A stretch of 64,000 nt of DNA from positions 8,021,001-8,085,000 of the forward strand of contig NC_083509.1 in assembly GCF_032362555.1 (NCBI RefSeq), given 5' to 3'. Position 1 is the first letter of the stretch. Each line of letters starts with the position of its first letter. Origin of the DNA: Amyelois transitella (Eukaryota > Arthropoda > Insecta > Lepidoptera > Pyralidae). Shown here in pieces: positions 24,376 through 34,772 of this stretch. The notes beneath the pieces were generated by a model. It saw nothing but the letters and a program-made list of their open reading frames with translations. It was not told the origin of the DNA and did no database searches. The position numbers and the translations under genes were made by a program.

Positions 24376-26486
24376 ATGAAGCTGATTTTTCTTCTATCGT
24401 TTATAACAACATTTGGTTCCAGTAAGTTAGTTTTCTTGTTACTAACAGTCAGTCAGGGTGTGGTTCATTCAAGTAATTACCTGTTATTTACCGTATCTAC
24501 CTATTGTATCTGCGTTACTTATTTTAAATTTAACAATTATGTATGTTTCAACTTTTACCTTAACTAGAAATGTGTAAATCATAATAATAAGTTAAGATTT
24601 TTAACCTATTGATGTCCTATCAACATGCATCATATACCTATCTGCAAAATTTAAACATTATCAAACAACTGATTCAAGCTTTAATATGAATCCGGTGAAA
24701 GAGTTTCCCAAAATTTAACGGGTTTACTTTATCACTGTCATTGGCGTCTATTCGAAACAAACCCGGGAGAGATGAGAGAAGTTAGGAGATTTCTATAAAT
24801 TTATATTAATGGAGTGCTGTTGAAATGACAAAAAAGTAACCTATATCCATTATCGTAAATTGTGTTATGGGATGCCTACTAACTCAATATATTTTTATTC
24901 AAGCCAAGCGCCAGGCCAATCAGAATAAGTTCAATTTCATGACCGTTCATCATCACTTTATGCTCAATGAACATAACATGACAAATAATCACATCTGTAT
25001 CCCTGGTGGGGTAGACAGAGCCAACAATTATCAACAGACTGAAAGGTCACATTCAGCAGTTTGGCTTAATGATAGAATTGAGATTCAAATAGTAGTTGGT
25101 AGCCCATTGCCTAAAAGAGGAATCCCAAGTATGAATATATAAGCCTATTTCTCAGTTACCTTTTCTAACAATCATGGGAAAGAGATGGTGTGATTCTACT
25201 CTATTGGTAACAAAACTATGCAACACCAACAGAATGCTAAACAAACTCTAAAAAAATAAATCAATATTGTCAGGTCTCGCTATATGGTGCTATCAATGTC
25301 ATGCGGGTATCCCGGGCTGCACTGAAGATTTCAACTGGAGAGGAATTGGATACCTTGGTACACCTTGTCCTGACTCTGAAGATATATGTATCAAACTCAT
25401 TGAAAGGAAAGGAGGTTTGTATTTCTCATTTTTAATTCTGTTCTTAAAGAATTAATTTATATCAGTTTGTCTATAACCCTTTAATAGATAAAACACAAAA
25501 ACCCGTAACGCTGAAGACTGCAACAAATGGAGGTGCATCGCTGGGGCTGCATTATCCAAAAAAGACGCACCATCATAAAACCGCGACCACTCTGTTAAGA
25601 GTGAACGACTGAGGAGGAAACACACAATATGAATTTAAATGCTATACCTATATCACTGTTAACACGTTTTCTGTTTGTTGACTTAATCAAATTCTTAGTT
25701 TTGCATTGCAGAGAATGCCTTCTGGCATTAAATCAGTAGTAGAGATTGTTTATATTAATAATTTCTTTATTACAGCTGAAGAAGTGATAACAAGAGACTG
25801 TCTGAGCAACTTCCGAGCTTTCAGAACAGACATCCCAGCGGACACATATGAGGGCTGTCGACCAGCAGCCAAGGATCAGAATTTGGCACATTATGTCAAC
25901 AATTCCATTAAGGAACTTGATTTGAAGAGGTAACACTTATTAATGCAGAGTTATACTTTACTCAACATTTAAAATAATTGCCCTTCTCACAGTAATTAAA
26001 TAAAATTATATGTAAAAATTTAAAGATTTTTTATATCTGCTACAATTTGTGAGTACTACATGAATATTTAAAACTTATAAAATCATTAATATTAGTTCTG
26101 TTTAAAGTTCATCTTATTAGAGTTCCATTATATTTTTTAAGCTATTTTAACATATGGCACTATAATTTTTGTTTGTAAATAATTTGCATTTCAAATTTAT
26201 GGTATATGTAATAATATGTTTAGAATACGGGTATTTTGGCCTTGTACATTTTACAGAAAGGCATTTAGTGTCTTGTGATTCGAAAATGTACCCATTGTGA
26301 CAGTAAATTTGTATGTTTTTCATTGAAATAAATTATGTGTAATTTTTTCCCAGGGATAACTTTGACGAGACTATCTGGTGTTTCTGCTTCCTCGACCACA
26401 GATGTAACTCAGCATCATATATAACCACATCAATGGCATTACTAATAGCAGCTATTGTATTACTCACACAATCGTCAAGGTTCTGA
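24376..26486 (+). CDS. Ly6/uPAR (QVR-type) GPI-anchored protein, gene 2
   Basis: Four exons: 24376-24421, 25274-25414, 25776-25929 and 26354-26486, with phases 1, 1 and 2, giving 157 residues. Exon 1 encodes the signal peptide ([15 protein letters not shown]). Mature features are [13 protein letters not shown], an [10 protein letters not shown] block, ICIKL, ITRDCLS and the Ly6 end [12 protein letters not shown] hydrophobic tail then fits GPI attachment. The FNWRGIG block and the long [10 protein letters not shown] region place it in a conserved insect Ly6 subgroup, but I am not certain of the fly orthologue. A poly-A signal AATAAA is at 26719-26724. It shares with Ly6 gene 1 the phase-1 intron right after the signal peptide. 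Confidence 0.9.
24985..25215 (-). repeat. SINE family A in intron 1 of Ly6 gene 2
   Basis: Nearly complete reverse copy: aatcacatctgtatccctgg, ggggtagacagagccaacaa, gcttaatgatagaattgaga, ggtagcccattgcctaaaag, and the head block tcatgggaaagagatggtg. It ends 58 bp before exon 2. Confidence 0.85.
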
Positions 26487-27758
26487 CATGCACTTGATTT
26501 TTTAACCTATTAGCATAGACTGAAAATATGTAATAATTGAGAGTACTCCTATACATTCCATACAAAAGGGATGCGATTTTACATTTTCCATTTCATTTTT
26601 GATGATCTGAAGTTAATATTGGCTGTAATGAAGTCTTACTAAGAACTATATCTTCATCAGCGTCCATAGTAAGTATTATGTGGTAGAGACTTCATTGAAT
26701 CCAGGTTTAAGATAATTTAATAAATGTTTGAGATACAGACACTATTAGTTTATAGTCAATATTTTGTGAGACCAGGAATCTCATTTGCATTTGATAGATT
26801 GCACTGTAATTATTTTGATTTCATTCATATGACGACCCAAAATCGAGAAGTATATGGGGAAGAATGATAAAAAGAGCTGGCCCAAAGATGTATACCATTT
26901 CCTTTTCGTTTCCTAGGTTTTGTTATATTTTGGAATAACAGATTTCAGGTCAGGCTTTCGTTCGTAAGTTTTAGAATTTCTTTCTATGACAGTTTTTCCG
27001 TATGGTATTTATTATAAATATTCCTTCTATCATAAAATGTAGCTCATAATTCAAGTATATTAAGGCTGTTGTATTTTATTATTCCAATCTGTATATTTTG
27101 TCTTTTTCGGATTTGTAATTTATTAAACAGTCTTTGTAAAAATTTATCAGGAGTATGTAATAAATTTGTAATTGAATGACACATTTCCAGTACTATTAAA
27201 TTTTCTAATCTGAATTTTTTGATAAGGATATTTTTTACATTCCAAATGCCGTCCATTTTGTAATATTTAATAGTTGTAAGTTTAAATTCTAATATTAAGT
27301 GCCTATACATATACATATTTTGTCAAATTGTGTTAATTTTTTAAATAAATCCAATGTGATTTAGATGATGACTTTGTTTTAATTTTACCTTTACGATGAT
27401 TTTCATTAAATGATATATTATTATCCTTACCAAATATAATGAGCAGTTCAGAGCAAGTTTTATTGGTATAAAAAATGGACATGTATTTAAAAAAAGTTTC
27501 ATCTCAATTATGACTTATTTTTAAACGGGTATAATGTAATGGACACTCACAGATTTTTTTTTTAATTTATATATTTATGTACATCAAGGAAAATAATAAA
27601 AAACTTAAAATAAAGAAATTCAGTACAAGGGCATTTATCTGTATTTCAATGAACTTAAGCATTTATGTCTATGGCTTTGTCATACCGGTCACATATAGTC
27701 TCACACCGTAGATTAAAAAGAAATCCTTTTTTTAATGTGCGTGTTTTTATTGTGTCTT
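26487..27758. other. Intergenic region between Ly6 gene 2 and the receptor cluster
   Basis: 3' UTR of Ly6 gene 2, then AT-rich DNA with no gene seen. The stretch 27561-27593 recurs at 60113-60146. An AATAAA on the minus strand (27746-27751) lies 8 bp beyond the GR1 stop and may serve as its poly-A signal. Confidence 0.55.
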
Positions 27759-30123
27759 TTACAGATAATGAAATTGTAATACAGTGAAGAACATTGTTGT
27801 TAGAACGCCAGTTATTTGGACCATGGTGCTACTTTTTAAGTTCCACATATTGTACACGGAGAACAAGGGCGGGTTTTCTTCTAGTATTTTTAATATTCTC
27901 TTAGCTTTTCCCCTTAAAGGTCCTGTTGATAAAAACAATCGTATTTATTTTATTTTTTGTTTCTGATGGGAAATAATCATACTTAATTACAGCTTTAACA
28001 TTATAGAAATGCGGTTCAGTATAGTTAAATTCAAAACTTCACTAAGTATACTGATCATAAAAAAAAACCTTTACAATGTTAGTTGATATATTATGGAAAG
28101 ATTCATTGAAATATGAACTTTGTAGAAACCTGTGCCTCCATGTGCATCACGATTTTAATCGGGTGGTACCTTAACCGTGCCGTGTGGTTCCCGGCACCAA
28201 TACAAAAAAGAATAGGACCACTCCATCTCTTCCCCATGGATGTCGTAAAAGGCGACTAAGGGATAGGCTTACAAACTTGGGATTCTTTTCTAGGCGATGG
28301 GCTAGCAACCTGTCACTATTTGAATCTCAATTCTATCATTAAGCCAAATAGCTGAACGTGGCCATTCAGTCTTTTCAAGACTGTTGGCTCTGTCTACCCC
28401 GCAAGGGATATAGACGTGACCATATGTATGTATGTATGTATGTGGCACCTTAACAATTTCTTCCATCTTATTTTCATAAGATAACATGTTGTATAAGTTA
28501 CTCACCATCATAATAAATCGATAGAACAGAAATGGACAAGCGTTTTGTTAGTTTAGTTTCCCTGAAAAATTTTTCGCATCGGGTGCAAGCCAGACTTATT
28601 AGCACGCTGTCGATTAGAGATAGGGTTATCATCATATATGTATCTGTGAGGAGAAGGGACTGAAAAGATTATAAGAGTAAAGTTAAAAAGCTGTTTTCTT
28701 AATTAACAATGTATCAGTTGATGTAACATTTTTTCATACTGTGTATCCTTTTTTACTGAGAAATAAGTAACAATAACTTAACATATTGTTTTTATATTGA
28801 AAAAATAATTAAAAAAAAAAACAAGCGTTCTCTACAAACGCACATTTTAATACCTAATCACAGTATTATAACATTTTAAATGCTTGTTTAAAAAATATTG
28901 GGATATGTACCTAATTGATTTCTCAAATTGCTGTCCCTGTTAACACTACGAGTAAATAATCCAAAAAATATAGGTACCTACTTAATAAAAAAAGCCAACA
29001 GTTAAAAATCTTTTATCATTAAGTATGAGGAAGGTAACTTACGTTATCTTTGAGTGCAACTATTATAAAATGCATATAAAATATTGCGCAGAAAAACATC
29101 TTCAGGAAAAAAATAAGGATCTGAAAAATCAACGACAGCGTTTTAGTAAACTAAAATGATAAGCCTTTTTTACGATTAATGTTCACGTCAGTGATTAACT
29201 AAGAAAAGTATACAAACCAAACATGAAAAAGGTTGATCCCAAAACATTGAATGACACCCTTACCTACACTAGTTTTGTTCAAAATAACTCCCTAAGTAAA
29301 TATTTTGTAATATGGTGCTTACCTGATATTTATAGAGGTCTTGAAATTTGTAGAAGCAATATATTAATTTTTTAAAATAAATATCAATATCACAATCAGC
29401 AAAGTCGTGTGTGTCCGCGGCTAATTTCCTTAAAAGCATTGAACTGGGCATTGTCAAGGCGTCCATAAAATTTATGAGCATAAATTCCGGCTTTAAATTA
29501 TTCATTATAATCGCATTCAGGAACTCTATCCGTATGGAAAAGTGGTACACAATACATGAAAAATGCAAAAACTCCAACATGTATGTCAACTGCACGTACC
29601 CGATACCTAAATAACTGACGACGAGTAAAAAATCATTGAAAAGTACTAACACTGATAACACACTTAATGTGAGGATTAACACGAGAATTGTATTTCTGTT
29701 CATCTTGTAAATGATGGAAATAATTGATTTATTCTTGTCGATCTTGATGAGACGATCAACTTGGTGCATTTGTAAGAACAAGTTCACGTTATCTTCATTG
29801 CTGACAAATCTCACGTTAAATACGTTTAACATGAATATTGCCCACTGAAGTAGTACCAGGCATTGTAGGGTTTTGAGCAAGTTTAACGAACTACTATATA
29901 TATTTAGGTAAATATGTAGCATAAAGAAGAGAAATATAGGAGTTACTATGAAGTATCCGCACGTATATACTTTCTGTGTCGTCGACAAAGGTGTCACGAA
30001 TTTATTCCTAATGTCCACTCTACATACTCCAAGAAAAGTTTGGAATCGGTGAAATGGGGAAAATATTTTTAATAAATCGTCATTCAATATATCGTGTGAA
30101 ACATATTCAGTACTGCGATGCAT
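27759..30123 (-). CDS. Gustatory receptor GR1 (7tm_7 family)
   Basis: Exons on the minus strand: 29323-30123, 29043-29120, 28506-28659 and 27759-27922, phases 0, 0, 1, total 398 residues plus stop. All donors are GT and acceptors AG. The protein is a multi-pass membrane protein. It opens with MHRSTEYVSHDIL, followed by LGVCRVDIRNKFVTP, which is shared with GR2-GR4. Exon 3 carries LACTRCEKFF, and exon 4 ends LTTMFFTVLQFHYL. The family signature at the C-terminus is TYhhhhhQF; here Tyr is replaced by Thr. Insect gustatory receptors are ligand-gated cation channels in taste neurons with an inverted topology. The ligand is unknown, though bitter-type expansion is usual for such moth clusters. A SINE sits in intron 3. 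Confidence 0.9.
28120..28168. repeat. SINE-like family B tail fragment
   Basis: aacctgtgcctccatgtgca tcac with a following atcgggtggtacct resembles the end of the family B copy near 49385-49430. It directly precedes the family A SINE. Confidence 0.45.
28176..28442 (+). mobile_element. Full-length SINE family A with target-site duplication
   Basis: Best copy in the window, 267 bp. It starts cgtgccgtgtggttcccggc, runs through ctccatctcttccccatgga, gcgatgggctagcaacctgt and agactgttggctctgtctac, and ends with an (ATGT)n tail. It is flanked by tggtaccttaac (28164-28175) and tggcaccttaac (28443-28454), a 12-bp duplication with one mismatch. It sits in intron 3 of GR1 in antisense orientation. Its last about 50 bp resemble the 3' end of the non-LTR element at 57132-58526. 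Confidence 0.88.
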
Positions 30124-31069
30124 TTTATTTTTGTTGTTAGCTTTGTTTGTTTTGTTGTTAATTTTTTTTATTTTATTATTATATATTTTGTAAATTTGGG
30201 AATAAATAATTGTAATTGTGACCTTATTGTCTTTGAATATACTTAAAGTAATTAAAATGTTAGTGCGACGTTACCACATGACAACATGAATAGAGACAGT
30301 GGTATAAAATTATCGGTACCTAATTGCTAAATGAAAACTAAACACTAGCGGCAATGGACTGTTTAAATTAAAACACCGTAAATGGACTGCTCCAATTTAA
30401 TTTATATTATCAGCAATTAACAATAATTGCTTTTATACAATAAATTATATTACTATTATAAATAATTATATTACGCCAAAAAAATTCCATTTGAATCTGT
30501 CCTAATTTACTTAACACTAGTAAGGTGGTTTCTACTAGTTTAAAATTGATTTTTCCAATTTCATCAGCCGTTGTCATAATTTTGTTTATTTTCAGGCGTT
30601 CCACTTAATTTTCTGCACCAACCTCACTTGCCGCCCCGGCAAGTGAGGCAAAATGGAACAATTACCAGCCTTATCCCTTTTGGCGTAAGATTATTAAATT
30701 TTAGCTGCTAATGAAGTTTCATTTGAATAACTGATGAACGTTTAATTAGCACGTAGCCGTAGCTACTATGCCGTAGAACCAATGTAGCCGCTACACCGTA
30801 GAACCCACGTAGCTGCTACGCCATAGCTTAGGAAAGGACTATAAAAAAGATGCAGTGAAGCAAACTTTTTATGATTTTTCAGGCATGTTGCACAAATCTA
30901 CTTTTTACTGTTACAAAATTTTACTACCATCTGCCATCGACTCCTAAAAAGTCATTTAAATACTTCTACTTATTAAAACAAAAGGCTTTTATGCATGCGC
31001 GTAATTAAAATGCATGTGTACATCTTAAAATTTTTGTATTAAGGACCTACATAATAAAGCACAAAAAAT
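30124..31069. other. Spacer between GR1 and GR2
   Basis: Contains the GR5-type last-exon relic (30271-30431). The rest is AT-rich with a short GC-rich patch near 30620-30660 and tandem gtagccgctac-like words near 30745-30830. No intact gene. Confidence 0.6.
30271..30431 (-). pseudogene. Relic of a GR5-type last exon
   Basis: Aligns by eye along most of the intact last exon of GR5 (42021-42184). Shared words include gtggtataaaatta, gcggcaatggactgtttaaa and gtaaatggac..ctccaattta. The reading frame is broken by substitutions and small indels. It sits 147 bp upstream of the GR1 start codon, the same relative place that GR5 takes next to GR4. Confidence 0.75.
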
Positions 31070-33238
31070 TTACAAATAATGAAACTGTAACAAAGTGAAG
31101 AAAACTGTCGTTAGAACGCCAGTGAGCTTCACCATGGTGTCAGCTTTGAGGTTCCACATGTAATACACGGAGAAAACTGGCGGGTTTTCTTCTAATATTT
31201 TCAATAATCTCTTCGTTTTATCTCGCAGCGGTCCTAAAAACATTTTGAATTGAAGAATTACTTCCTAATTTGTTTATTTATTAAAACTGAAGAAAGCTCA
31301 ATGACATTGATTACTGATATTTTATACCTACACTATATAATGTAAATTTTGATATCGTTCTTTACAAACGCAAATACAAGTTTTTTCTCTTGATGAATTT
31401 CATGGAATTAATCATAATATTACAGTAAAACCGTAATAAATAAGTAGGAAGTACCTAATGATAATAATTTATTCACTTCATTCGTAAATTTAGATATATG
31501 TATATCCGTAGGGGATACGCTATTCGTTATACATTTACAATATCTGCCCAAGTAGCAAGGCACGCGCGGCAATTAACGCGCGAAAACATTTCGCTGATTC
31601 GTTTCACGCCATAATAAAATGCGAAATATGGTTAGTTTGTCTCTTGATAAAAACCGCGTCGCGCGTGCTGTTACGGGGGCTGCTATGAAAGTGTCCCTGT
31701 ACTTACCATCATCATAAATTGTCAAAATCTTAATGGACAAATGTTTGGTTAGTTGAGCTTCTCTGAAAAATGATTCGCTTCGGATACAGGTCAGTGCTAT
31801 TAGCAAGCCATCAATTATTGATAGTGAAATCATCATTACTGTATCCGTTAGGCTTAAAGACTGGAATGAATTATAAGTTAATTTGTAAATGAAAAATGTA
31901 TGAATCTTTTAGGAAATATTGTCTACTAATACATAGTAATTTATATATAGGCCTTCATGTAGCTAAATTTGGAAGACTTTAGTATCAAGTCGCTAGGGGT
32001 CTGTATGAAAGCGGACAGTTTTTTAAAAAATTGTTAGACTATACTTACTTTGTAAGCGTAGAATTTTGGTGAAATGAAAACCTATCGACACAATAAGTAC
32101 CTTACCGTTGTAAAAACTTAGCCAAATCTTTTCACACAATGATTGGTTAACGGACACAATTCAAGCCTACGTTATACTGAAAAATGAAGAAATAGGGATA
32201 TAAAAAAGAATTAAAATTAGCACGTATTTATTTCACATAAATACGTGCTAATTTTAACATTGACCGTTATAGCCAAACTTGTCAACTTACATTATCTTTC
32301 AACTCAATAATAATGAAATGTACATAGACTATATTATTAACAAACATCCTTAGGAAAGCAATGAAAACCTGAAATAAAAATATCAAATTGATGTCACATA
32401 AGTTCTTTTATCCGTTTAACTACAAAAAGTATAAAGCTAAAATTACCTGAAATTGATATAGTTCTTGAAATTTATGAAACCCGTATAAGAGTTCTCTCAA
32501 ATATATATCTATATCACAATATACAAAGTCGTGTATATCCGCTGCCAATTTCCTTAAAACCATCGTATTCGACATATTTAAAGAATTTTCTGCTACGAAT
32601 TCTGGCTTCATATGATTCAAAATGATAGAATTTAAAAACTTCATACGCAAAGTAAAGTAATACATGAGATTAGAAAAATACAATACTTCTATCATAAATG
32701 TCATTTGAACATAACTAATGCCGAAAGTGGCCAGAAAAAATAAGATATCATCGAACATTGAAATCGTGCAAATTCCAATATATGCTATGATAAGCAAAAT
32801 AACGGTATTTCTATTCCTTTTGTATACAGTTCGAATAATAAACTTGTTTGTGTCGATCTTCATGAGACGATCTACATGGTGCATTTTTAAAAAGAAGTCC
32901 ACGTTTAGATCGTTATTAATGAATCTTATGTTAGATACTGTACACAAACACATAATCCATTGTAAAAATATAGCATATCGCATAGTATTAAGCAAATATA
33001 AAGCATGGCTATACTTTTTTTCATAAGCGTTGAACATTATTCGAATTAGGACCGGAACTATTACAAGCAAAACGAACGTAAATATTTTTTGTGATGCCTT
33101 CGGAGGCGTTACGAACTTATTTCTTATGTCAACTCTGCACACCCCGAACATAATTTGAAGTCGATGAAAAGGGGAAAATGTTTTCACTAGATCGTCGTTT
33201 AAAATGTCGTTCGAAACATATTCAGTTTTATTATGCAT
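31070..33238 (-). CDS. Gustatory receptor GR2 (7tm_7 family)
   Basis: Exons on the minus strand: 32447-33238, 32291-32368, 31707-31860 and 31070-31233 (phases 0, 0, 1), giving 395 residues. Exon lengths 78, 154 and 164 equal those of GR1, GR3 and GR4. The N-terminus MHNKTEYVSNDIL and the block GVCRVDIRNKFVTP place it with GR3 as nearest relative. Exon 4 ends LTTVFFTLLQFHYL, again with Thr in place of the family Tyr. The predicted role is a chemosensory ion channel with unknown ligand. Intron 3 carries a MITE remnant (about 31544-31681), and intron 2 a 21-bp inverted repeat (32211-32257). No frame breaks seen. Confidence 0.9.
31544..31681. mobile_element. MITE remnant, same family as 40898-41045
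   Basis: The left end gcccaagtagcaaggcacgc and right end gcgcgtgctgttacgggggc are diverged forms of the AGCCCCCGTAGCATG inverted repeat. It lies in intron 3 of GR2, close to the exon 3 donor at 31706. Confidence 0.65.
32211..32257. repeat. 21-bp perfect inverted repeat, 5-nt loop
   Basis: TTAAAATTAGCACGTATTTA plus T and its exact complement flank ttcac. It lies in intron 2 of GR2. The first coordinate may be off by one. Confidence 0.85.
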
Positions 33239-33364
33239 ATTGTGAATAAAAGTAGCGTTTTGCTTTGTAGATTTCGAAACCTAAACCGTATATCAATCAA
33301 GGTTTTAACGGTAGGAATATAATTTTATTTATTTCGTAGTTCAAAATATGTAAAATAAGTGACG

Positions 33365-33417
33365 TTACAACTCTACAAATTGTAAGAATATAATGGTGTA
33401 ATTAGTAGTAATGGAAC
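33365..33417 (-). pseudogene. Stub of a GR5-type last exon upstream of GR2
   Basis: The stretch gacgttacaactctacaaat, tgtaagaatataatggtgta, attagtagtaatgg parallels the stop-codon end of GR5 (42018-42070). Only the last about 50 bp are recognisable. It lies 126 bp upstream of the GR2 ATG. Confidence 0.7.
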
Positions 33418-33555
33418 TATGAATTTTAATGTAGGTATCTTCATCGACCCATGTGAGCTTCAAAACAAAGCAACAATTTATTGATGATTAATCGACAACT
33501 TCTATGTAGTAAGACTTATCAGTAGGCGGCCCATACTAAATAGATACATACCATC

Positions 33556-33850
33556 ATGCCATTGCCTGTTTTCCATTGGGGTAGGCAGAGACTGTGGATT
33601 TCTACTTTCTACGATCCTTACAGACCTCTCCGGCTTCCTCCACACTTATTACTTTTTTCATGCATATTCGACGATTACGGGCACTCCTAACATCTCCCTT
33701 TTTCAAGACATTCGAAATTTGTTCCTTAAAAGTTTGACGAGACCGGCCCTGTCCCACTTTTACAGTCAGCTCTCTCTTATAAATTCCTTTCGTTAGTCTG
33801 TCCTCATCCATTCTCTCGGCATGTCCAAACCACATACTCTTTTATTTTTG
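33556..33850 (-). mobile_element. Non-LTR retrotransposon, 3' C-terminal fragment
   Basis: The minus-strand frame 33602-33835 reads MWFGHAERMDEDRL through RSARNRRICMKK to EEAGEVCKDRRK. It aligns with the C-terminus of the intact element at 57132-58526 (WFGHVERMNESRL, STRNRRACMKR, DEAKEVCRDRGK). The 3' end contains ggggtaggcagagac, the counterpart of its 3' UTR. Related but clearly older. Confidence 0.88.
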
Positions 33851-33870
33851 GTCATCACATCTTCACACTG

Positions 33871-33956
33871 ACACCGCATGTAAGTATATGCGGTGTAAGT
33901 TTAAAAGATCGAAGAAAGTTGAAATTAGAGCTTTAAGAAGTATTTCTTAAAGCTCT
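33871..33956. repeat. Two neighbouring short hairpins
   Basis: The first has ACACCGCAT (33871-33879) pairing with ATGCGGTGT (33888-33896). The second has AGAGCTTTAAGAA (33927-33939) pairing with TTCTTAAAGCTCT (33944-33956). Confidence 0.8.
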
Positions 33957-34772
33957 TAATTCAACTGCGTTTACTGTACTTTCATTTTGTTTCTGCAATA
34001 CCCAACTCACTCTCACTTTTTCTCATTTTTGTCTGTCTGGTACGTTTCAACTTCGAAACTACTTAACACATTTGAACGCGCTGTTCACAGGTCGATTACA
34101 TATAATATGGAGCGTTGTCAAATCTTCGTTTCGCCAAAATCGGTTAAGGGAATATGAAGTCATGGTCAATTGAAAGTTTACTTATAGTTGGATGGATAAA
34201 TATGCTATTATTTTCAGTTTGATTTCGTAGCAATGTAACCGCTATATAAAATTGGCACAGGAATAGGAGGCTATAGAATTAACTATTTTAGGTCTGGATA
34301 GTTGTACTTTTGATAGATTCCGCGAAAAGCGACTTACACGCGAGCGGAGCCACGAGAAACAGTTAGGGTTAAACATCGGTGGTAGAGTGATGAAGGTCCA
34401 AAAAAGCGTGATCATTTGAAAATGCATAGTTTCGAATCTGACCGCAGCCATGCCAATGACTGTTTCGTGTGTACGTAACATTCTTCGTACAATCTTTTGA
34501 AATACGATCAACAATTTAGACAACTTGAAATGTGATCACGAACTTAACTCAGTTAGACTTTTCTGACTGTTTGGAAAGGAGGTCTGGCCTACCTAATCTT
34601 GGAAGTTGTTTCTTACAAAAATAAGCTAGCCTGGTCCTAGATCGAGGTCATAGATGGATAGCGGATCCTTCTTAGGACAAATAAAACATTTTTTTTAATG
34701 TCTCTCTCATAATATTACTATGACATAGATGTGCATTGTGCTGGATATTACATAGAAAACGGGGACAAAAAT

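Larger units (their letters stand above)
33239..34772. other. Spacer between GR2 and GR3
   Basis: Contains a GR5-type exon stub (33365-33417), a non-LTR fragment (33556-33850), two adjacent small hairpins (33871-33956), and DNA near 34310-34360 with a Helitron-like acgcgagcggagccacgag word. No intact gene. Confidence 0.6.

Noticed and set aside
30410..30604. 64-codon minus frame upstream of GR1
   Set aside because: It overlaps the GR5-type exon relic in a different frame and has no receptor motif.
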